Assembly: GCA_947179265.1 (NCBI GenBank)
Contig: CAMXBB010000102.1
Span: 1 to 5,538, forward strand
DNA length: 5,538 nucleotides
Source of the DNA: an uncultured Bacillota bacterium
Lineage (GTDB): Bacteria > Bacillota_I > Bacilli_A > RF39 > UBA660
Direction: 5' to 3'
The position numbers and the translations under genes are program-made. This document shows positions 5,181 through 5,538 of the stretch, piece after piece. Under the pieces are notes generated by a model, which saw only the letters and a list, made by a program, of their open reading frames with translations, was not told the origin of the DNA and did no database searches. How positions within the stretch are numbered: position 1 is the stretch's first letter; each line of letters starts with the position of its first letter.

Positions 5181-5538
5181 ATGAAGAAAATAAAATTATT
5201 AATAATAAGCGTTTTGATGATAACATTGATGAGCGGATGTTTTAAAAGAGACACTATGGATAATATAAATATATACACCACAGTATATCCTATCGAGTAT
5301 TTAATAGATAATATATATGGATATAACTCGAATATCGATAGTATATACCCAAATGGAACTGATATAAAAAAATACAGCCTAACAGATAAACAAATCAAAC
5401 AATATTCAGAAACTGACATGTTTATTTATAATGGACTTACTAGCGAAAAACAAATAGCGGCTTCTTTTCTTGAAAACAATAAGAATATAAAAATAATTGA
5501 TGTATCTAAAGGATTATCTTATCAATATGATCCAGAAG
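5181..5538 (+). CDS. Metal-ABC-transporter-like substrate-binding lipoprotein (ZnuA/TroA-like), N-terminal part
   Basis: The first 119 codons are seen and the rest lies past the right edge. Residues 1-20 form a lipoprotein signal: MKKIK, a hydrophobic stretch, then the lipobox MSGC with Cys20 as lipid anchor, so the mature protein sits on the outer face of the membrane. The mature part follows the ZnuA/TroA/AdcA pattern: IYTTVYPIEYLIDNIYG (31-47), then PNGTD (57-61), then SETDMFIYNGLTSE (76-89), matching the family's TxYP, PxGxD and ADlxxxNG elements. Such proteins deliver Zn or Mn to a membrane permease and ATPase, whose genes would be expected downstream. Oddly, the family's PHxYEP motif, whose His is the first metal ligand, reads IKKYSLT here, with Lys63 at the His position. 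The ligand may be different or the remaining site unusual. The gene is divergent from rnc and has its own promoter under a palindromic operator. Family assignment is fairly sure, the metal is unknown. Confidence 0.82.
   Translation, partial: MKKIKLLIISVLMITLMSGCFKRDTMDNINIYTTVYPIEYLIDNIYGYNSNIDSIYPNGTDIKKYSLTDKQIKQYSETDMFIYNGLTSEKQIAASFLENNKNIKIIDVSKGLSYQYDPE

Noticed and set aside
5144..5419. Minus-strand 91-codon hydrophobic open frame
   Set aside because: It is antisense to the lipoprotein gene and its hydrophobicity reflects AT-rich complementary codons. The plus frame has promoter, GGAGG and a lipobox.

Overview
The window comes from a low-GC, AT-rich bacterium. Strong GGAGG ribosome sites, sigma-A-type promoters, an Ala-free short lipoprotein signal and the resemblance of SMC and RNase III to Bacillus proteins all point to Bacillota. 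The shortened SMC and the stripped-down rnc-smc pair suggest a small-genome Bacilli or Mollicutes-like lineage, for example gut RF39-type bacteria, but this is inference. Tryptophan in the long genes is read from TGG and stops are TAA, so nothing here demands a Mycoplasma code.

Layout from left to right. Positions 1-1321 (minus strand) hold the first 440 codons of an unrecognised cytoplasmic coiled-coil protein. It ends at the window edge inside a 42-bp (14-residue) Pro/Glu/Lys/Ala tandem repeat. Positions 1322-1474 hold its promoter, an inverted repeat placed around that promoter, and a weak terminator candidate for the gene before it. Positions 1475-4420 (minus) are smc, encoding an intact but unusually short 981-residue chromosome condensin ATPase. 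Positions 4432-5073 (minus) are rnc (RNase III), 11 nt upstream of smc and almost certainly in the same operon. Positions 5074-5180 form a divergent promoter region with an 18-bp perfect palindrome and a second, degenerate copy of it. From 5181 to the right edge (plus) runs the start of a lipoprotein resembling metal-binding subunits of ZnuA/TroA-type ABC transporters.

How the genes relate. rnc and smc are a classic conserved Bacillota pair (RNA processing plus chromosome condensation), here without acpP upstream. The gene immediately after smc, where ftsY often lies, is the unknown coiled-coil protein with its own strong promoter. The divergent lipoprotein is probably the first gene of a metal-uptake operon controlled by a repressor binding the palindrome over its -10 box. 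The partial operator copy lies on the rnc start, so the same regulator could touch both directions.

The points most worth a second look are the symmetrically shortened SMC arms, a lipoprotein that lacks the usual first metal-ligand histidine, the two related operator sequences, and the expanding repeat in the unknown protein. I see no mobile element, CRISPR array, tRNA or rRNA, and no gene-free stretch longer than about 150 bases.
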